From: an uncultured Saprospiraceae bacterium
GTDB lineage: Bacteria > Bacteroidota > Bacteroidia > Chitinophagales > Saprospiraceae
Direction: 5' to 3'
Length of the DNA stretch: 64,000 nt
NCBI GenBank assembly: GCA_937924805.1
Contig: CALDTZ010000085.1
Location: forward strand, 1 to 64,000
A program made the translations under genes and the position numbers. Of the stretch, positions 1-9,195 are shown in pieces. Each line of letters begins with the position of its first letter. Positions within the stretch are counted from its first letter, which is position 1. The notes below the pieces were generated by a model, which worked only from the letters and a program-made list of their open reading frames with translations, was not told the origin of the DNA and made no database searches.

Positions 1-1
1 G

Positions 2-148
2 ACGAATAATCCAGAGAAAATAGCTGCTTTCAATAAAAGCTCTATTAATTTAGTGTCTAGAATTCCACTTATCATGAAATCCAATGAAGTTAATAAAAGC
101 TATTTGGAAACTAAAAGTGAAAAATTCGGCCACTTATTAAATCAATAG
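2..148 (+). CDS. 3' end of an unidentified protein (truncated by window edge)
   Basis: An open frame runs in from the left edge and stops at TAG (146-148), giving the last 48 residues of a protein. The tail is polar and lysine/asparagine rich with no motif that I recognise. The next plus-strand gene starts one base after the stop, so the two are almost certainly co-transcribed. Family and function cannot be told from this fragment. Confidence 0.55.
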   Translation, partial: TNNPEKIAAFNKSSINLVSRIPLIMKSNEVNKSYLETKSEKFGHLLNQ

Positions 149-149
149 T

Positions 150-314
150 ATGTCCTATTCCGGTAGAGTTCGTTTTCGTACCATGCGTGAAAAAAATCAA
201 AGAGCAAAAAAACGCTTGTTCTCTATTGCGCTCGCTGCAGTTATAGCAATTGGATTGTATGTAGCCTTTAATTGGGTTTCTATTCGTGATTATTTAGCTA
301 CCTATTTCTATTAA
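150..314 (+). CDS. small single-pass membrane protein (54 aa)
   Basis: The frame from ATG 150 to TAA 312-314 encodes 54 residues. The first ~20 residues are strongly basic (SGRVRFRTMREKNQRAKKR). One hydrophobic segment follows at about residues 22-42, then a short aromatic tail. The basic N-terminus suggests an N-in membrane anchor. It follows the upstream gene by one base, which supports translation as the last gene of a short operon. I do not recognise a family. It is convergent with the lipoprotein gene that ends at 327. Confidence 0.6.
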   Translation: MSYSGRVRFRTMREKNQRAKKRLFSIALAAVIAIGLYVAFNWVSIRDYLATYFY

Positions 315-326
315 AAGAAATAACCG

Positions 327-977
327 TTATACTTTCACATAGTAACTACCGTTAGTTTTAATAATGATCAACCCATCTTTAAGTTGATAAACTAATTCTA
401 AATTGCCCTCCTCAGTCTTAATAACATTTTCGTACATAATCCCATTGATTAATACTTGTGATTCTACAGCAATTAAAGGTTCAAAAAAGATTTGACTTTC
501 GTCAAATGAAGGTGAAGTGAAATGCGGATTTATCGCATGATACGCGGATGTAAAACTATTTTGATGGTTTCCATTTATACGAAAAATATCATAAAACAAC
601 GTTGACTCTTCTTCATAGTTTTCAACCCAAACCAATGTTTGAATTAATAAGGATTCATCATTCGTACAATGAAAGGTCGTTGATATATTTTGACCTGCAT
701 AAAATTCACAATTAGGTCCCAAAAATGGATCAGACGTATTTTCACAGAGATAGTTAACACATAGTTGTCCTGATATGATCGATTTACTAATCTCAAAATG
801 CAATGTATCCGACGCATCATTTGCAAACGAAAGAATTTCACCATCTTCATAAAGATCAAACTCCAAAGAATTAGTAAGTAAATTTACACTTCCTATTTGG
901 CTCGATTCACAATCTTTCCCACAAGAAAGAGTAAAAAGAAGACCAATCAACGTACATCCAAAAAATCTAACATTCAT
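327..977 (-). CDS. hypothetical lipoprotein
   Basis: This 216-residue protein starts with a short hydrophobic signal and a lipobox ending in LSCG at about residue 19, so it should be lipid-anchored in the envelope. The mature part is acidic, predicted beta-rich, and contains several cysteines (for example CVNYLCEN and the Cys of GPNCEF) that could form disulfides in the periplasm or at the surface. No catalytic motif is visible. It is the last minus-strand gene of the left locus, 44 bp downstream of the TonB-receptor gene, and may be co-transcribed with it. Function unknown. Confidence 0.6.
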   Translation of the reverse strand: MNVRFFGCTLIGLLFTLSCGKDCESSQIGSVNLLTNSLEFDLYEDGEILSFANDASDTLHFEISKSIISGQLCVNYLCENTSDPFLGPNCEFYAGQNISTTFHCTNDESLLIQTLVWVENYEEESTLFYDIFRINGNHQNSFTSAYHAINPHFTSPSFDESQIFFEPLIAVESQVLINGIMYENVIKTEEGNLELVYQLKDGLIIIKTNGSYYVKV

Positions 978-1021
978 AACCTACCGTTTATACATCCAAA
1001 ATATGCAGTGATTTCTACATT

Positions 1022-3157
1022 TTAATTAAAATACCGTGTATAACTAAATAAAGGAATTAAACCTTGTTGCTGTTGTAAAACAAATTCACCATCTAAATTT
1101 TGGTAATAATATCCTTCATTTTTAACGTCTAACAAGTTTTGAATATCTAGTGATAAACTATTTCTTTGGTTCTTTCCAAAGTCGAACCGCAATCGTATAT
1201 CGACTCGAGCATAATCAGCAACTCGTTTGTATTCATTCAAACCAAGTGCCTCATTTGTACCACCGCGATAATGAAATGCATAGGATGCATGAAGTCTTGA
1301 TTTTTTTGTAAACTGACTTTGGTAAGTGTGCATGAAATTGAAAATATAATTGACATTATATTTATTGGGGTTCCCTTCTTTATCGATCGTAAACCAATCA
1401 TCTTGTTCTAAATAGTCAAAGAAAGTTCCATTCATATTTAGATGATGATTTCTAAATAAAGGCAGACTTAAACTTGATTCTATCCCTGCAATATTATAAA
1501 ATTGATCTTGGATCGTTTCCACATTATGATAAAATAAGCCTGTTTTGAATTTGAATTGTCGAACAAATACATCTTTCAACAAAATGGATAAACCAGCATT
1601 ATTACTACGTTTTACACTTTCTAATATGTTTGTTCCAAAATCAATTGCTTCTTTACTTTGACTACTACGTGATGCTTTTAAAGCCACCTGAACTTTTGAA
1701 CCCTTATTAGCAATTAATATGGAAGGCTCTAAAAAAGTTTCTTTTGTCAATGAGTAATTGGCTAAAGCTAATGTAGAGTTAAACATAAAATAATCAGAAT
1801 CGTATAAGTATTTCATGAATGGTCGTACGCGCACATTTACCGTTTGTAAATCAATTGGCGCCGATAAGTTAGCACGTTCTTGATAAAAATCTTGGTTATC
1901 AACGACCATATCTAATCCATATCTAAATGCATTCTTTTCATTTAGGGTATAATCAAAATAACCATGATAAGAAAACTTGTATTCAAACAAGTCAAAAACG
2001 CCCGTTAACCCAACAATATTTTGACTTTCTTTCTTTCTCGAATAAAAGATGCTATGCTGTGTTTTACCGATATCCGTCAATTGATTTCGATACGTAAACC
2101 CTGTATAAAACAAGGTGTTTTTATAGTGGCTTTCATTTCTTAGTACATCCATTGGGTCGCCAATTTGGTCGTTTTTACTTTGTCCCCAGCTTGCTGTATA
2201 AAACATTGATTGCTTTCCTGTATCGAAGATTGTTTTACGAATATTTAAATCTTGATAACGTATACTTTCACCTCCAAAATCTACACCTAGATCAGCTAAT
2301 AGTCCAACAAAAGAATATCGATAATGAATGGCCACATCTGATAAATCCATTCCATATCTCTTATCTTTTTTTGAATTATAATATCCGACTTCCATACCAT
2401 TTAATCCTGCTTTTAGAAAAGATCTACGATTACTAATTGTACGTACTGGGACAATATTTGAAATACCACCAATGGCGTTCCCTTTTTCACTGTCGAAGGG
2501 TGCACCAAAAAATTCATATCGTTCAAGAAAATCAAAAGGAATTGATAATACTCCGCCGGATGAAGAACTGCCTACATCAGATCGAGTCCCAGCATTTGAC
2601 AAATGATTTGGGTTAATGATTTCAGCACCATCCATTTCCCATTTATTAAAATGAGGAGCTAAGCCATGATAAGAAACTCCATTATTTTGATCACTAACAT
2701 TACTTATGCCTGGTGTTCTAAGTAAAGCTCTTGTTGCATCTTCAAACGAAGCGGGCATACCTGGATGATTTCCCCTTAAACTAATTTTAGATAATTGACT
2801 TGTATTAAAATAATGAAACGGATAATCTTTAATTACGATGGTATCTTCTGATTGCCTAGACTCTTTTAGCTCTATATAGTAATACTTTTTAAAATCAATG
2901 ATGACAGTTGCTTCTTCATAGCCCAAATACGATGACACTAAACGAGTGCTTCCAGATATATTATCTATTTTGAAGTATCCATTTTTATCCGTAGTCGTTC
3001 CAGACAACAAACTATCCTGATCATTTAACAAATAGACAGTGGCGCCAATCAGTGCTTTGTTTTCGCCTAAAACTTTACCTTCTAATTCTTTATATTTTAT
3101 TTGTGCATCAACCTGCAGCCCCGATAAAACACAGAAAAGACAAATAATTATTCTCAT
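1022..3157 (-). CDS. TonB-dependent receptor with carboxypeptidase-regulatory-like N-domain
   Basis: A signal peptide (residues 1-18, ending DAQ) is followed by a carboxypeptidase-regulatory-like domain (about 24-97: GKVLGENKALIGATVYLL, DKNGYFKIDNI). A plug domain (about 125-240) contains LLRTPGISNV and the W-x-MDGAEI type segment. The rest is a 22-strand-type outer-membrane barrel with the aromatic ending SYTRYFN. The family imports large ligands using TonB energy. No SusD partner follows, so it is not a classical SusC pair. The start codon overlaps the stop of the upstream TIM-barrel gene (ATGA), implying translational coupling and a sugar-related ligand. The substrate cannot be read from sequence. 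Confidence 0.85.
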   Translation of the reverse strand: MRIIICLFCVLSGLQVDAQIKYKELEGKVLGENKALIGATVYLLNDQDSLLSGTTTDKNGYFKIDNISGSTRLVSSYLGYEEATVIIDFKKYYYIELKESRQSEDTIVIKDYPFHYFNTSQLSKISLRGNHPGMPASFEDATRALLRTPGISNVSDQNNGVSYHGLAPHFNKWEMDGAEIINPNHLSNAGTRSDVGSSSSGGVLSIPFDFLERYEFFGAPFDSEKGNAIGGISNIVPVRTISNRRSFLKAGLNGMEVGYYNSKKDKRYGMDLSDVAIHYRYSFVGLLADLGVDFGGESIRYQDLNIRKTIFDTGKQSMFYTASWGQSKNDQIGDPMDVLRNESHYKNTLFYTGFTYRNQLTDIGKTQHSIFYSRKKESQNIVGLTGVFDLFEYKFSYHGYFDYTLNEKNAFRYGLDMVVDNQDFYQERANLSAPIDLQTVNVRVRPFMKYLYDSDYFMFNSTLALANYSLTKETFLEPSILIANKGSKVQVALKASRSSQSKEAIDFGTNILESVKRSNNAGLSILLKDVFVRQFKFKTGLFYHNVETIQDQFYNIAGIESSLSLPLFRNHHLNMNGTFFDYLEQDDWFTIDKEGNPNKYNVNYIFNFMHTYQSQFTKKSRLHASYAFHYRGGTNEALGLNEYKRVADYARVDIRLRFDFGKNQRNSLSLDIQNLLDVKNEGYYYQNLDGEFVLQQQQGLIPLFSYTRYFN

Positions 3158-4206
3158 AATCCTAATATATTTTTAATCTGTTCTTCATTCGTCGTTTGAC
3201 CAGCAAAATCATCAAATGACTTCGTAGTAACTTGAATAATGTGATCATTTATAAAAGAGGCGCCTTCAATAGCTCCTTGTTCTTGAGATTTGAGACAACA
3301 CTCCCACTCCATAACCGCCCATCCATCATATCCGTATTGAGTTAACTTAGAAAAGATATCTTTAAAATCAATTTGTCCATCACCCAAAGATCTAAATCTT
3401 CCCGCCCTATCTTTCCACGATTGATATCCTCCATAAACTCCTTGTTTGCCAGTAGGATTAAATTCTGCATCTTTCACATGAAACGCTTTTATTCGCTCAT
3501 GATAAAAGTCGATAAATTGTAGATAGTCCATTTGCTGCAATAACATATGACTCGGATCATATAATATGCAGGCTCTTTTGTGATGATTCGTAGCTTCAAG
3601 AAACATCTCATAACTTATTCCATCATGCAAATCTTCTCCTGGATGTATTTCATAACACACATCGATACCACATTCATCAAAAACATTTAAAATAGGCAGC
3701 CACTTATCAGCTAATGCTTCAAACCCCTGCTCAACTAACCCTTCCGGTCGTTGTGGCCAAGGGTATAAAGTATGCCATAGTAATGCTCCAGAAAAAGTAG
3801 CATGAGCTACTAAGCCAAGGCGTTGACTTGCTTTTGCAGCACAGTTTAATTGATCAATGGCCCAAGCCGTTCTTTTTGTTTTATTTCCTTTTACTTCATC
3901 TGGTGCAAAACCATCAAACATTGCATCATATGCAGGATTTACAGCTACTAATTGACCTTGTAAATGGGTAGAAAGCTCTGATATTTTTAACCCATATTGA
4001 TGAGCAATACCTTTTATCTCATCACAATAAGTATCACTAGTTGCCGCTTTCTTTAAATCAAAAATGTGGGTAGCCCAAGTTGGAATTTGAATTGCTTTAT
4101 AACCCAGGTTTGATGCCCATCTACAAAGATTTACATACGTATCAAATGGAGCTTCTTCACCTAGAAATTGAGCCAAAAAAATACCTGGTCCTTTTATTGT
4201 TTTCAT
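3154..4206 (-). CDS. sugar phosphate isomerase/epimerase (xylose-isomerase-like TIM barrel)
   Basis: This 350-residue cytosolic protein has the AP-endonuclease-2/xylose-isomerase TIM-barrel pattern. Visible metal-site segments are CYEIHPGED (Glu/His), ILYDPSHML (Asp/His), IKAFHVKDAE (His/Asp) and AVMEWEC (Glu). These carboxylates and histidines normally bind a divalent metal and catalyse aldose-ketose isomerisation or C-epimerisation. It lies 8 bp downstream of the Gfo/Idh/MocA oxidoreductase and overlaps the TonB receptor by 4 bp. In Bacteroidota this pairing is typical of keto-sugar and inositol-type pathways. The exact substrate is inferred only as a carbohydrate. Confidence 0.85.
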   Translation of the reverse strand: MKTIKGPGIFLAQFLGEEAPFDTYVNLCRWASNLGYKAIQIPTWATHIFDLKKAATSDTYCDEIKGIAHQYGLKISELSTHLQGQLVAVNPAYDAMFDGFAPDEVKGNKTKRTAWAIDQLNCAAKASQRLGLVAHATFSGALLWHTLYPWPQRPEGLVEQGFEALADKWLPILNVFDECGIDVCYEIHPGEDLHDGISYEMFLEATNHHKRACILYDPSHMLLQQMDYLQFIDFYHERIKAFHVKDAEFNPTGKQGVYGGYQSWKDRAGRFRSLGDGQIDFKDIFSKLTQYGYDGWAVMEWECCLKSQEQGAIEGASFINDHIIQVTTKSFDDFAGQTTNEEQIKNILGL

Positions 4207-4214
4207 AATGTATA

Positions 4215-5363
4215 CTAAAATTTAACCCACTTATCATGGCTATTTCCTGATTCTATGGCTTTATATATGAACCTCATACCTCTAACTCCATCGTTTATTG
4301 TCGGGAAGTCATAGTCAGATAAAACTACTTTTCCAGATTGTTTTTTCTTACGAATAGCATTTGCTACTTCTGAATAAATATTAGCGAAAGCTTCTATATA
4401 ACCTTCTGGGTGTCCTGCTGGTAACCGACAAGCTTTACTTGCTATTGGGTATAAACCGGGACCACCCGATCTAAAAATTTGTGTTGGTTTATCAAGCCAT
4501 TGGACTTTCAGTGAATTTGGTGACATTTGTTTCCATGAAAGACCACCCTTTTCACCATAAATTGATATTTGGAGATTATTTTCTTCCCCTGCAGAAATTT
4601 GACTTACATACATTAACCCTTTAGCTCCATTGTTAAAACGAAGTAACATATTTCCATCATCATCCAACAATCTGCCATCAACCAATGTGCTTATATCGGC
4701 GCAAAGACTGTCTATTTTTAATCCTGTAATATATTCCGATATGTTTTCAGCATGAGTACCAATGTCACCGATTGACCCTGCGATTCCTGATTTTTTAGGG
4801 TCTGTACGCCAAGAAGCTTGTTTTTGCCCCGTTGATTCTATACGGCTCGACAACCAACCTTGAGGGTAGGCTATGACTACTTTTTTTATTTTACCCAAAT
4901 CTCCGTTGCTAATCATAGCTTTCGCTTGTTTGACCATCGGGTATCCTGTATAATTGTGGGTTAATGCAAAGACACAATCATACTTATGTACCAAAGACTG
5001 AAGCTCTTCAGCTTCTTCCATTGTTAAACATAAAGGCTTATCACAAATAACAGAAAAACCCTTTACTATTGATGCTTTAGCAGGTGCAAAATGTAGATGA
5101 TTAGGTGTAACAATGGAAACACATTGCATTCGTGTATCCTCCGGTAATTGGGCTTCCACTTCAAGCATGGTCTGCCAATCTGAATAGACTCTTTGATCTG
5201 GTAGATGTAAGTCTTTGCCTGACTTCTTAGATCTTAATGGATCACTATTAAAAGCACCACAAACAAGTTCAAACTGACCATCTAGATAGGCTGCCATACG
5301 GTGAACGGCTCCGATAAAAGCACCTTCTCCTCCTCCTATCATTCCCATTCGTATTTTGCCCAT
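4215..5363 (-). CDS. Gfo/Idh/MocA family NAD(P)-dependent oxidoreductase
   Basis: The 382-residue protein starts with a Rossmann segment (RMGMIGGGEGAFIGAVHR) followed by the family motif CDKPLCLT, the EKP-like lysine motif that places the catalytic lysine. A C-terminal beta-sheet domain contains GSIGDIGTHAENI, whose Asp/His pair is typical of these dehydrogenases. It oxidises or reduces a sugar or cyclitol hydroxyl, often at C3. No Tat signal is visible, so it should be cytosolic. The TIM-barrel isomerase follows 8 bp downstream and the subtilisin gene ends one base upstream of its start side, suggesting one long transcript. Confidence 0.88.
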   Translation of the reverse strand: MGKIRMGMIGGGEGAFIGAVHRMAAYLDGQFELVCGAFNSDPLRSKKSGKDLHLPDQRVYSDWQTMLEVEAQLPEDTRMQCVSIVTPNHLHFAPAKASIVKGFSVICDKPLCLTMEEAEELQSLVHKYDCVFALTHNYTGYPMVKQAKAMISNGDLGKIKKVVIAYPQGWLSSRIESTGQKQASWRTDPKKSGIAGSIGDIGTHAENISEYITGLKIDSLCADISTLVDGRLLDDDGNMLLRFNNGAKGLMYVSQISAGEENNLQISIYGEKGGLSWKQMSPNSLKVQWLDKPTQIFRSGGPGLYPIASKACRLPAGHPEGYIEAFANIYSEVANAIRKKKQSGKVVLSDYDFPTINDGVRGMRFIYKAIESGNSHDKWVKF

Positions 5364-5364
5364 T

Positions 5365-7107
5365 TTAGATCTTTAATATTTTTCCTTTGCCTATTTGTCC
5401 CTCAGCATCAAGCGTAAAGTAATAGATACCTTCTGGAACATGAGATAGGTTAATAACTATTTTCCCAGCCGTATTTTTTTGACTATGTACTAATTTACCT
5501 AGGTGATTAAAAATAGAGATATCTACTTTCTTATTTGTTGATTCGATAAATTCAAATTCAAAATAACCGTTACTTGGATTTGGAAATACATTGACGAATA
5601 AGTTTTGTTTTTCATCTTTAATGGAAGAAATGCCTAACGCCATATTTACGGCTGCTAGTAAATCTATTCGCCCGTGACCATACACAAAGTTAGGGCTAGA
5701 ACTAGCATCCATTCCTTCACATTCTATTTCACCATATCCTTTCACTGCCGTTGCTTTTAAAATTTCTTGTATCATTTCTACATCACCTGATAATTCAGGC
5801 TTTGCTTGGATTAATAAAGCTATTGCTCCAGCAACATGAGGTCCTGCCATACTCGTTCCGTTCCATGTTCCAAATTCATTATTAAGGGTGATGGATCTAA
5901 TACCAACCCCGGGAGCAACTACATCTGGTTTCATTCGTAGACTTCCATCCACCGTTACGGGTCCTATACTACTAAATCCTGCTATCGTGTCATTTTCTCT
6001 TGAAGCTCCAACGGTAAATGCATTTTCAAAAATAGACGAAGGATTCATAATACTTCCGCAGTTTTGACTGCCATTATTTCCTGCAGAAACAACAACGACT
6101 GTACCAGCAGCTACAAGATTATTAATTACATTTTCCATCACATCCCAATTATCAATATTACATCCTTCCATCTCTGGGCAACCCCAACTATTATTAATTA
6201 CATGGGGAGCTAGTGATGGATCTGCATTTTCATTATTAAGGTCTGTTGGTGCTAAAAACCATTCATAGCATTCTGTATATGTCGCTGGAGTACCATATCC
6301 ACGTTCCATATTTCGACAAGCAATCCATTTAGCATCTGGTGCTACACCAATGATATTTGCCGTATCCTGACCTACCATTGTACCCATTGTATGTGAGCCA
6401 TGACTATGATCATCACATGGAAACGGTGAGTTAAAACCACAAGGATTGTGGCTTTCTTCATTTGTACTATCTTGATGTAAGGGATTTAATTCACGTATGG
6501 CATCATGCCAATTAAAATCATGCGTAACATTTCCATTATCATTGCCTTTGTATTTAGGGAAGATTAGCGGATTTTCATAGTCATAACCCGTATCCTGTCC
6601 AGCAACCGTAATGCCTTCACCTTTAAACCCCATATCCCAAACACTTTCTGTATTGATTTTAGCAAGTCCCCACTCTAACTCAGCCCGCTCTTCTTCATTT
6701 AGTTCTTCTCGAACAGCGGAAACTTTAATCGGTTGATTATAAGTCACAGCAGCTACCTCAAATTGGTCAACTAAATCTAATAAATCTTCTTGTGTTAGCG
6801 TTGATCTGAAACCATTGAAAATAAAGAATGATTGGTAATCAATATCCTTATTTTCAAAAAAATCAATGATGTCTTTTTGACTGTTTTGAGCAAAACCTTT
6901 TAAATAATTGAAAACGAAGTTTGCTTTCTCTGATTTACTTAAGCCTCTTGTTTGATCTATCAAATTTTGTGGCTGATTCAATTCAATTATACAATCTACT
7001 TTTGATTGTGTTTCAAAAATTTCAAAAACTTGAGGGTGAATGATGTTTTGTTGTGCTTGTGTGGAAATACTCAACAAGCAAATAAGTAGAATGAGCGCGT
7101 TTTTCAT
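5365..7107 (-). CDS. secreted S8 subtilisin-like serine protease with T9SS sorting domain
   Basis: A signal peptide (about 1-19) is followed by an inhibitor-I9-like pro-region. The peptidase S8 domain carries a complete triad: Asp in GQDTGYDY (~172), His in HSHGSHTMG (~236) and Ser in NGTSMAGPH (~419), plus the oxyanion Asn in NNSWG. The last ~75 residues begin VFPNPSNG and end in a basic KGKILKI tail, the type A T9SS sorting signal. The enzyme should therefore cross the outer membrane and be released or attached at the surface. It sits between sugar genes and a lipoprotein/barrel cluster; its protein substrate is unknown. Confidence 0.93.
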   Translation of the reverse strand: MKNALILLICLLSISTQAQQNIIHPQVFEIFETQSKVDCIIELNQPQNLIDQTRGLSKSEKANFVFNYLKGFAQNSQKDIIDFFENKDIDYQSFFIFNGFRSTLTQEDLLDLVDQFEVAAVTYNQPIKVSAVREELNEEERAELEWGLAKINTESVWDMGFKGEGITVAGQDTGYDYENPLIFPKYKGNDNGNVTHDFNWHDAIRELNPLHQDSTNEESHNPCGFNSPFPCDDHSHGSHTMGTMVGQDTANIIGVAPDAKWIACRNMERGYGTPATYTECYEWFLAPTDLNNENADPSLAPHVINNSWGCPEMEGCNIDNWDVMENVINNLVAAGTVVVVSAGNNGSQNCGSIMNPSSIFENAFTVGASRENDTIAGFSSIGPVTVDGSLRMKPDVVAPGVGIRSITLNNEFGTWNGTSMAGPHVAGAIALLIQAKPELSGDVEMIQEILKATAVKGYGEIECEGMDASSSPNFVYGHGRIDLLAAVNMALGISSIKDEKQNLFVNVFPNPSNGYFEFEFIESTNKKVDISIFNHLGKLVHSQKNTAGKIVINLSHVPEGIYYFTLDAEGQIGKGKILKI

Positions 7108-7180
7108 TACAATATTTTGACTACAAGTTAGAGGATAATAACTAAAATGTAGAACGCCACCTTGACAAAATTCCTACTTT

Positions 7181-7813
7181 CTAAAATTCCTTTTTAATTT
7201 TTAGACTGAAAACCCCATCAAAGTTTGTAAAATCACCATCCGCATTTATACCTACTATTCCAGTATTCGTAAGTGTTGCATTTTGAAAAAGATTATACGC
7301 TTCCGAATCTATAGAAATCTTTGAATATTGCCAACCTATACCTACATTGAAATCTAAAATTATTCCCCCACCAAGAAAAAACTCTTTACCGTATAAACCA
7401 TAAAGTCCAAACCTATTTTTAGTTCTTTTGTAGTTCCCTATGTACGTAAATTTGCTATCAATATCAAAAGCACCATTACGGTCAATAAAATCTAAATGAT
7501 ATACCCCTTGTAACCCTACGTATGTGCGACCTTCATCATCGACATTGACCGTACTTTTATACGATGATTTAATTTTTGCTCCTCTAATATCTCTTGTAAA
7601 CCAACTGTTGTATATATAACCAAGTTCTACTTCTACTGATTTTGCATTGTTAATTACATACTCATAACCCATTCCAATCGTTTGAAAAGGAGATATGACA
7701 TTGACAAAATCAAAATAAATACGATTTCGTTTTTCTGGGATGTCTGTTTTATTTTGTCCAAATACTGCAAAAGTGAATAAACAAAATAGACTGATAAATA
7801 AGCTCTTTTTCAT
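7181..7813 (-). CDS. outer-membrane beta-barrel protein, hypothetical
   Basis: The 210-residue protein has a signal peptide cut near VFGQN and then alternating polar/aromatic beta strands (IGMGYEYV, VEVELGYIYN, TYVGLQGVYHL, FGLYGLYG). It ends in SLKIKKEF, so the C-terminal residue is Phe, the usual last-strand signal for barrel assembly. Size and pattern fit a small 8- to 10-strand barrel. It is one base from the LVIVD lipoprotein gene upstream in the operon, and the same lipoprotein/barrel order is repeated just before it. No specific function is recognised. Confidence 0.7.
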   Translation of the reverse strand: MKKSLFISLFCLFTFAVFGQNKTDIPEKRNRIYFDFVNVISPFQTIGMGYEYVINNAKSVEVELGYIYNSWFTRDIRGAKIKSSYKSTVNVDDEGRTYVGLQGVYHLDFIDRNGAFDIDSKFTYIGNYKRTKNRFGLYGLYGKEFFLGGGIILDFNVGIGWQYSKISIDSEAYNLFQNATLTNTGIVGINADGDFTNFDGVFSLKIKKEF

Positions 7814-7814
7814 A

Positions 7815-8606
7815 TTACTTTTCGATTATGGATAAAAGTTGAATATTCGATATATCAGTATAATCATATTGATATATTTCCGTCGGACTTACAACCATTA
7901 ATAAACCATTGTATGCTATCACGTCATAGGCTTCATAACCAGGAAAATGATTGATTTGTACAGGGTTTTCTACGTCATTGACATTAAAAACTTTTAACCC
8001 ATTATTTTCTTCACAAACAAACAAATAATGACCATCTAATGCTAAGCCTTTTGGACTTTCCATTTCTGTAATAGAAACTTCAAAAGCCATACTAACATCA
8101 TTTATATCATAGACTCTTAATTGATTAATTTGCTCAAACCGTGCACAAGTGTTTGATGGATCTGCAACTAAACTTGATGTACTTAGCGTCACAAATGCAT
8201 GGGTTTGATTTGCTACGACAGGATCACAAGGTAAAATATTTCCAAAGTCCTCATATCGAGTCAAACTTTCGAAGTTAGGTTCTCCATTGTTACCTAAAGA
8301 AAAAATATAAAGTCCGTCATTAGAACCAATAAATAAGTGTACTCCATTGAAGAAAATAGTTTCAATATTTTCGCCGACCTGAATAGTCGAAATTTTAACT
8401 GGAACCTCAGGCTCTGTAATATCTAAGGTTGTTAAATTCGATTCTTCTAAAACATACAGATTCGAACCAATAGCCAACATCCTAGCATAGGACCCAGCGA
8501 TTGCAGAACCTCCACTGTCAGTAGGTCCTATAGCTGAATCTTGTGAACAACCAACAATAAAAAGGAAAATAATAGGTAATATTTTGTATATATACTTCTT
8601 GTTCAT
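7815..8606 (-). CDS. LVIVD-repeat lipoprotein
   Basis: A lipoprotein signal ends in FIVGCSQDS (Cys ~20). The mature region holds repeated LVIVD-type beta-propeller units: LTTLDITEPEVPVKISTI, LRVYDINDVSMAFEVSI, LKVFNVNDVENPVQINH and IYQYDYTDISNIQLLSI. Each has the x-D-(I/V)-x-(D/N)-(P/V) core that is usual for the family. Such propellers are surface or periplasmic modules found mainly in Bacteroidota. The gene ends one base before the downstream barrel gene and lies 12 bp after another barrel gene. The repeats suggest binding rather than catalysis; the ligand is unknown. Confidence 0.75.
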   Translation of the reverse strand: MNKKYIYKILPIIFLFIVGCSQDSAIGPTDSGGSAIAGSYARMLAIGSNLYVLEESNLTTLDITEPEVPVKISTIQVGENIETIFFNGVHLFIGSNDGLYIFSLGNNGEPNFESLTRYEDFGNILPCDPVVANQTHAFVTLSTSSLVADPSNTCARFEQINQLRVYDINDVSMAFEVSITEMESPKGLALDGHYLFVCEENNGLKVFNVNDVENPVQINHFPGYEAYDVIAYNGLLMVVSPTEIYQYDYTDISNIQLLSIIEK

Positions 8607-8618
8607 AATGTTTGTGTT

Positions 8619-9194
8619 TTAAAATGCATAACCTAATCCAAAGCGTAAACTTATTTCAGTCAATCGCTGATGGTAGTTTTCTTCTTGAAGTGGTATAGCT
8701 GCATGCATTTTGAAATTTGGATTAATAATAATTTTTATTCTCTTTAATGAAAATTGTACCCCGGTACCTAATATAAAGCCAACCCCTTGTTGAGAATCAT
8801 ATGAGAAATCTTCTTTTTGATAGTCAAATAAAAGGCCTGCATTAGCAAAAAATCGCTTGTTGAAAAAATAATTCGCCGTGATTGGAATAGAAAAAACATG
8901 GATACTTTCTTCAAACTCTACAACTTCAGGTACGGGTGCCGAAGTAATCAAAACATCACCTTCGGATTGAATCATACCAATGCCAACCCACCATTTTTCA
9001 TTGATTTGTCTATGATACATGATACCCAAAGACCCATATTGCAAAACTTCAAATGATCCAGCACCAGCAAGTGAACTACCCCGAAAAAAACCAGCACTTG
9101 AACCATCTACAAGTAAACTTAATTTGTTTTCTTCTTGACTAAATATGGTTGTATTTAATAAAAGAATCAGAAAGACAATCAAATAATGTTTCAT
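8619..9194 (-). CDS. outer-membrane beta-barrel protein, hypothetical
   Basis: 191 residues with a signal peptide (IFLILLLNTTIFSQ-like core, cut before EENK), then amphipathic beta strands (GIMYHRQINEKWWVGIG, FNKRFFANAGLLFDY, GVGFILGTGVQFSL) and the terminal strand EISLRFGLGYAF ending in Phe. This is the expected signature of a small outer-membrane barrel. It forms the second member of the upstream lipoprotein/barrel pair and starts one base from the lipoprotein gene stop. Its size and strand pattern resemble the barrel at 7181-7813, though I cannot show that they are paralogues without an alignment. Confidence 0.7.
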   Translation of the reverse strand: MKHYLIVFLILLLNTTIFSQEENKLSLLVDGSSAGFFRGSSLAGAGSFEVLQYGSLGIMYHRQINEKWWVGIGMIQSEGDVLITSAPVPEVVEFEESIHVFSIPITANYFFNKRFFANAGLLFDYQKEDFSYDSQQGVGFILGTGVQFSLKRIKIIINPNFKMHAAIPLQEENYHQRLTEISLRFGLGYAF

Positions 9195-9195
9195 C

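Noticed and set aside
160..200. tRNA-like GGTAGAGTTCG stretch at the left edge
   Set aside because: It lies in a continuous small protein frame and no cloverleaf can be built around it.
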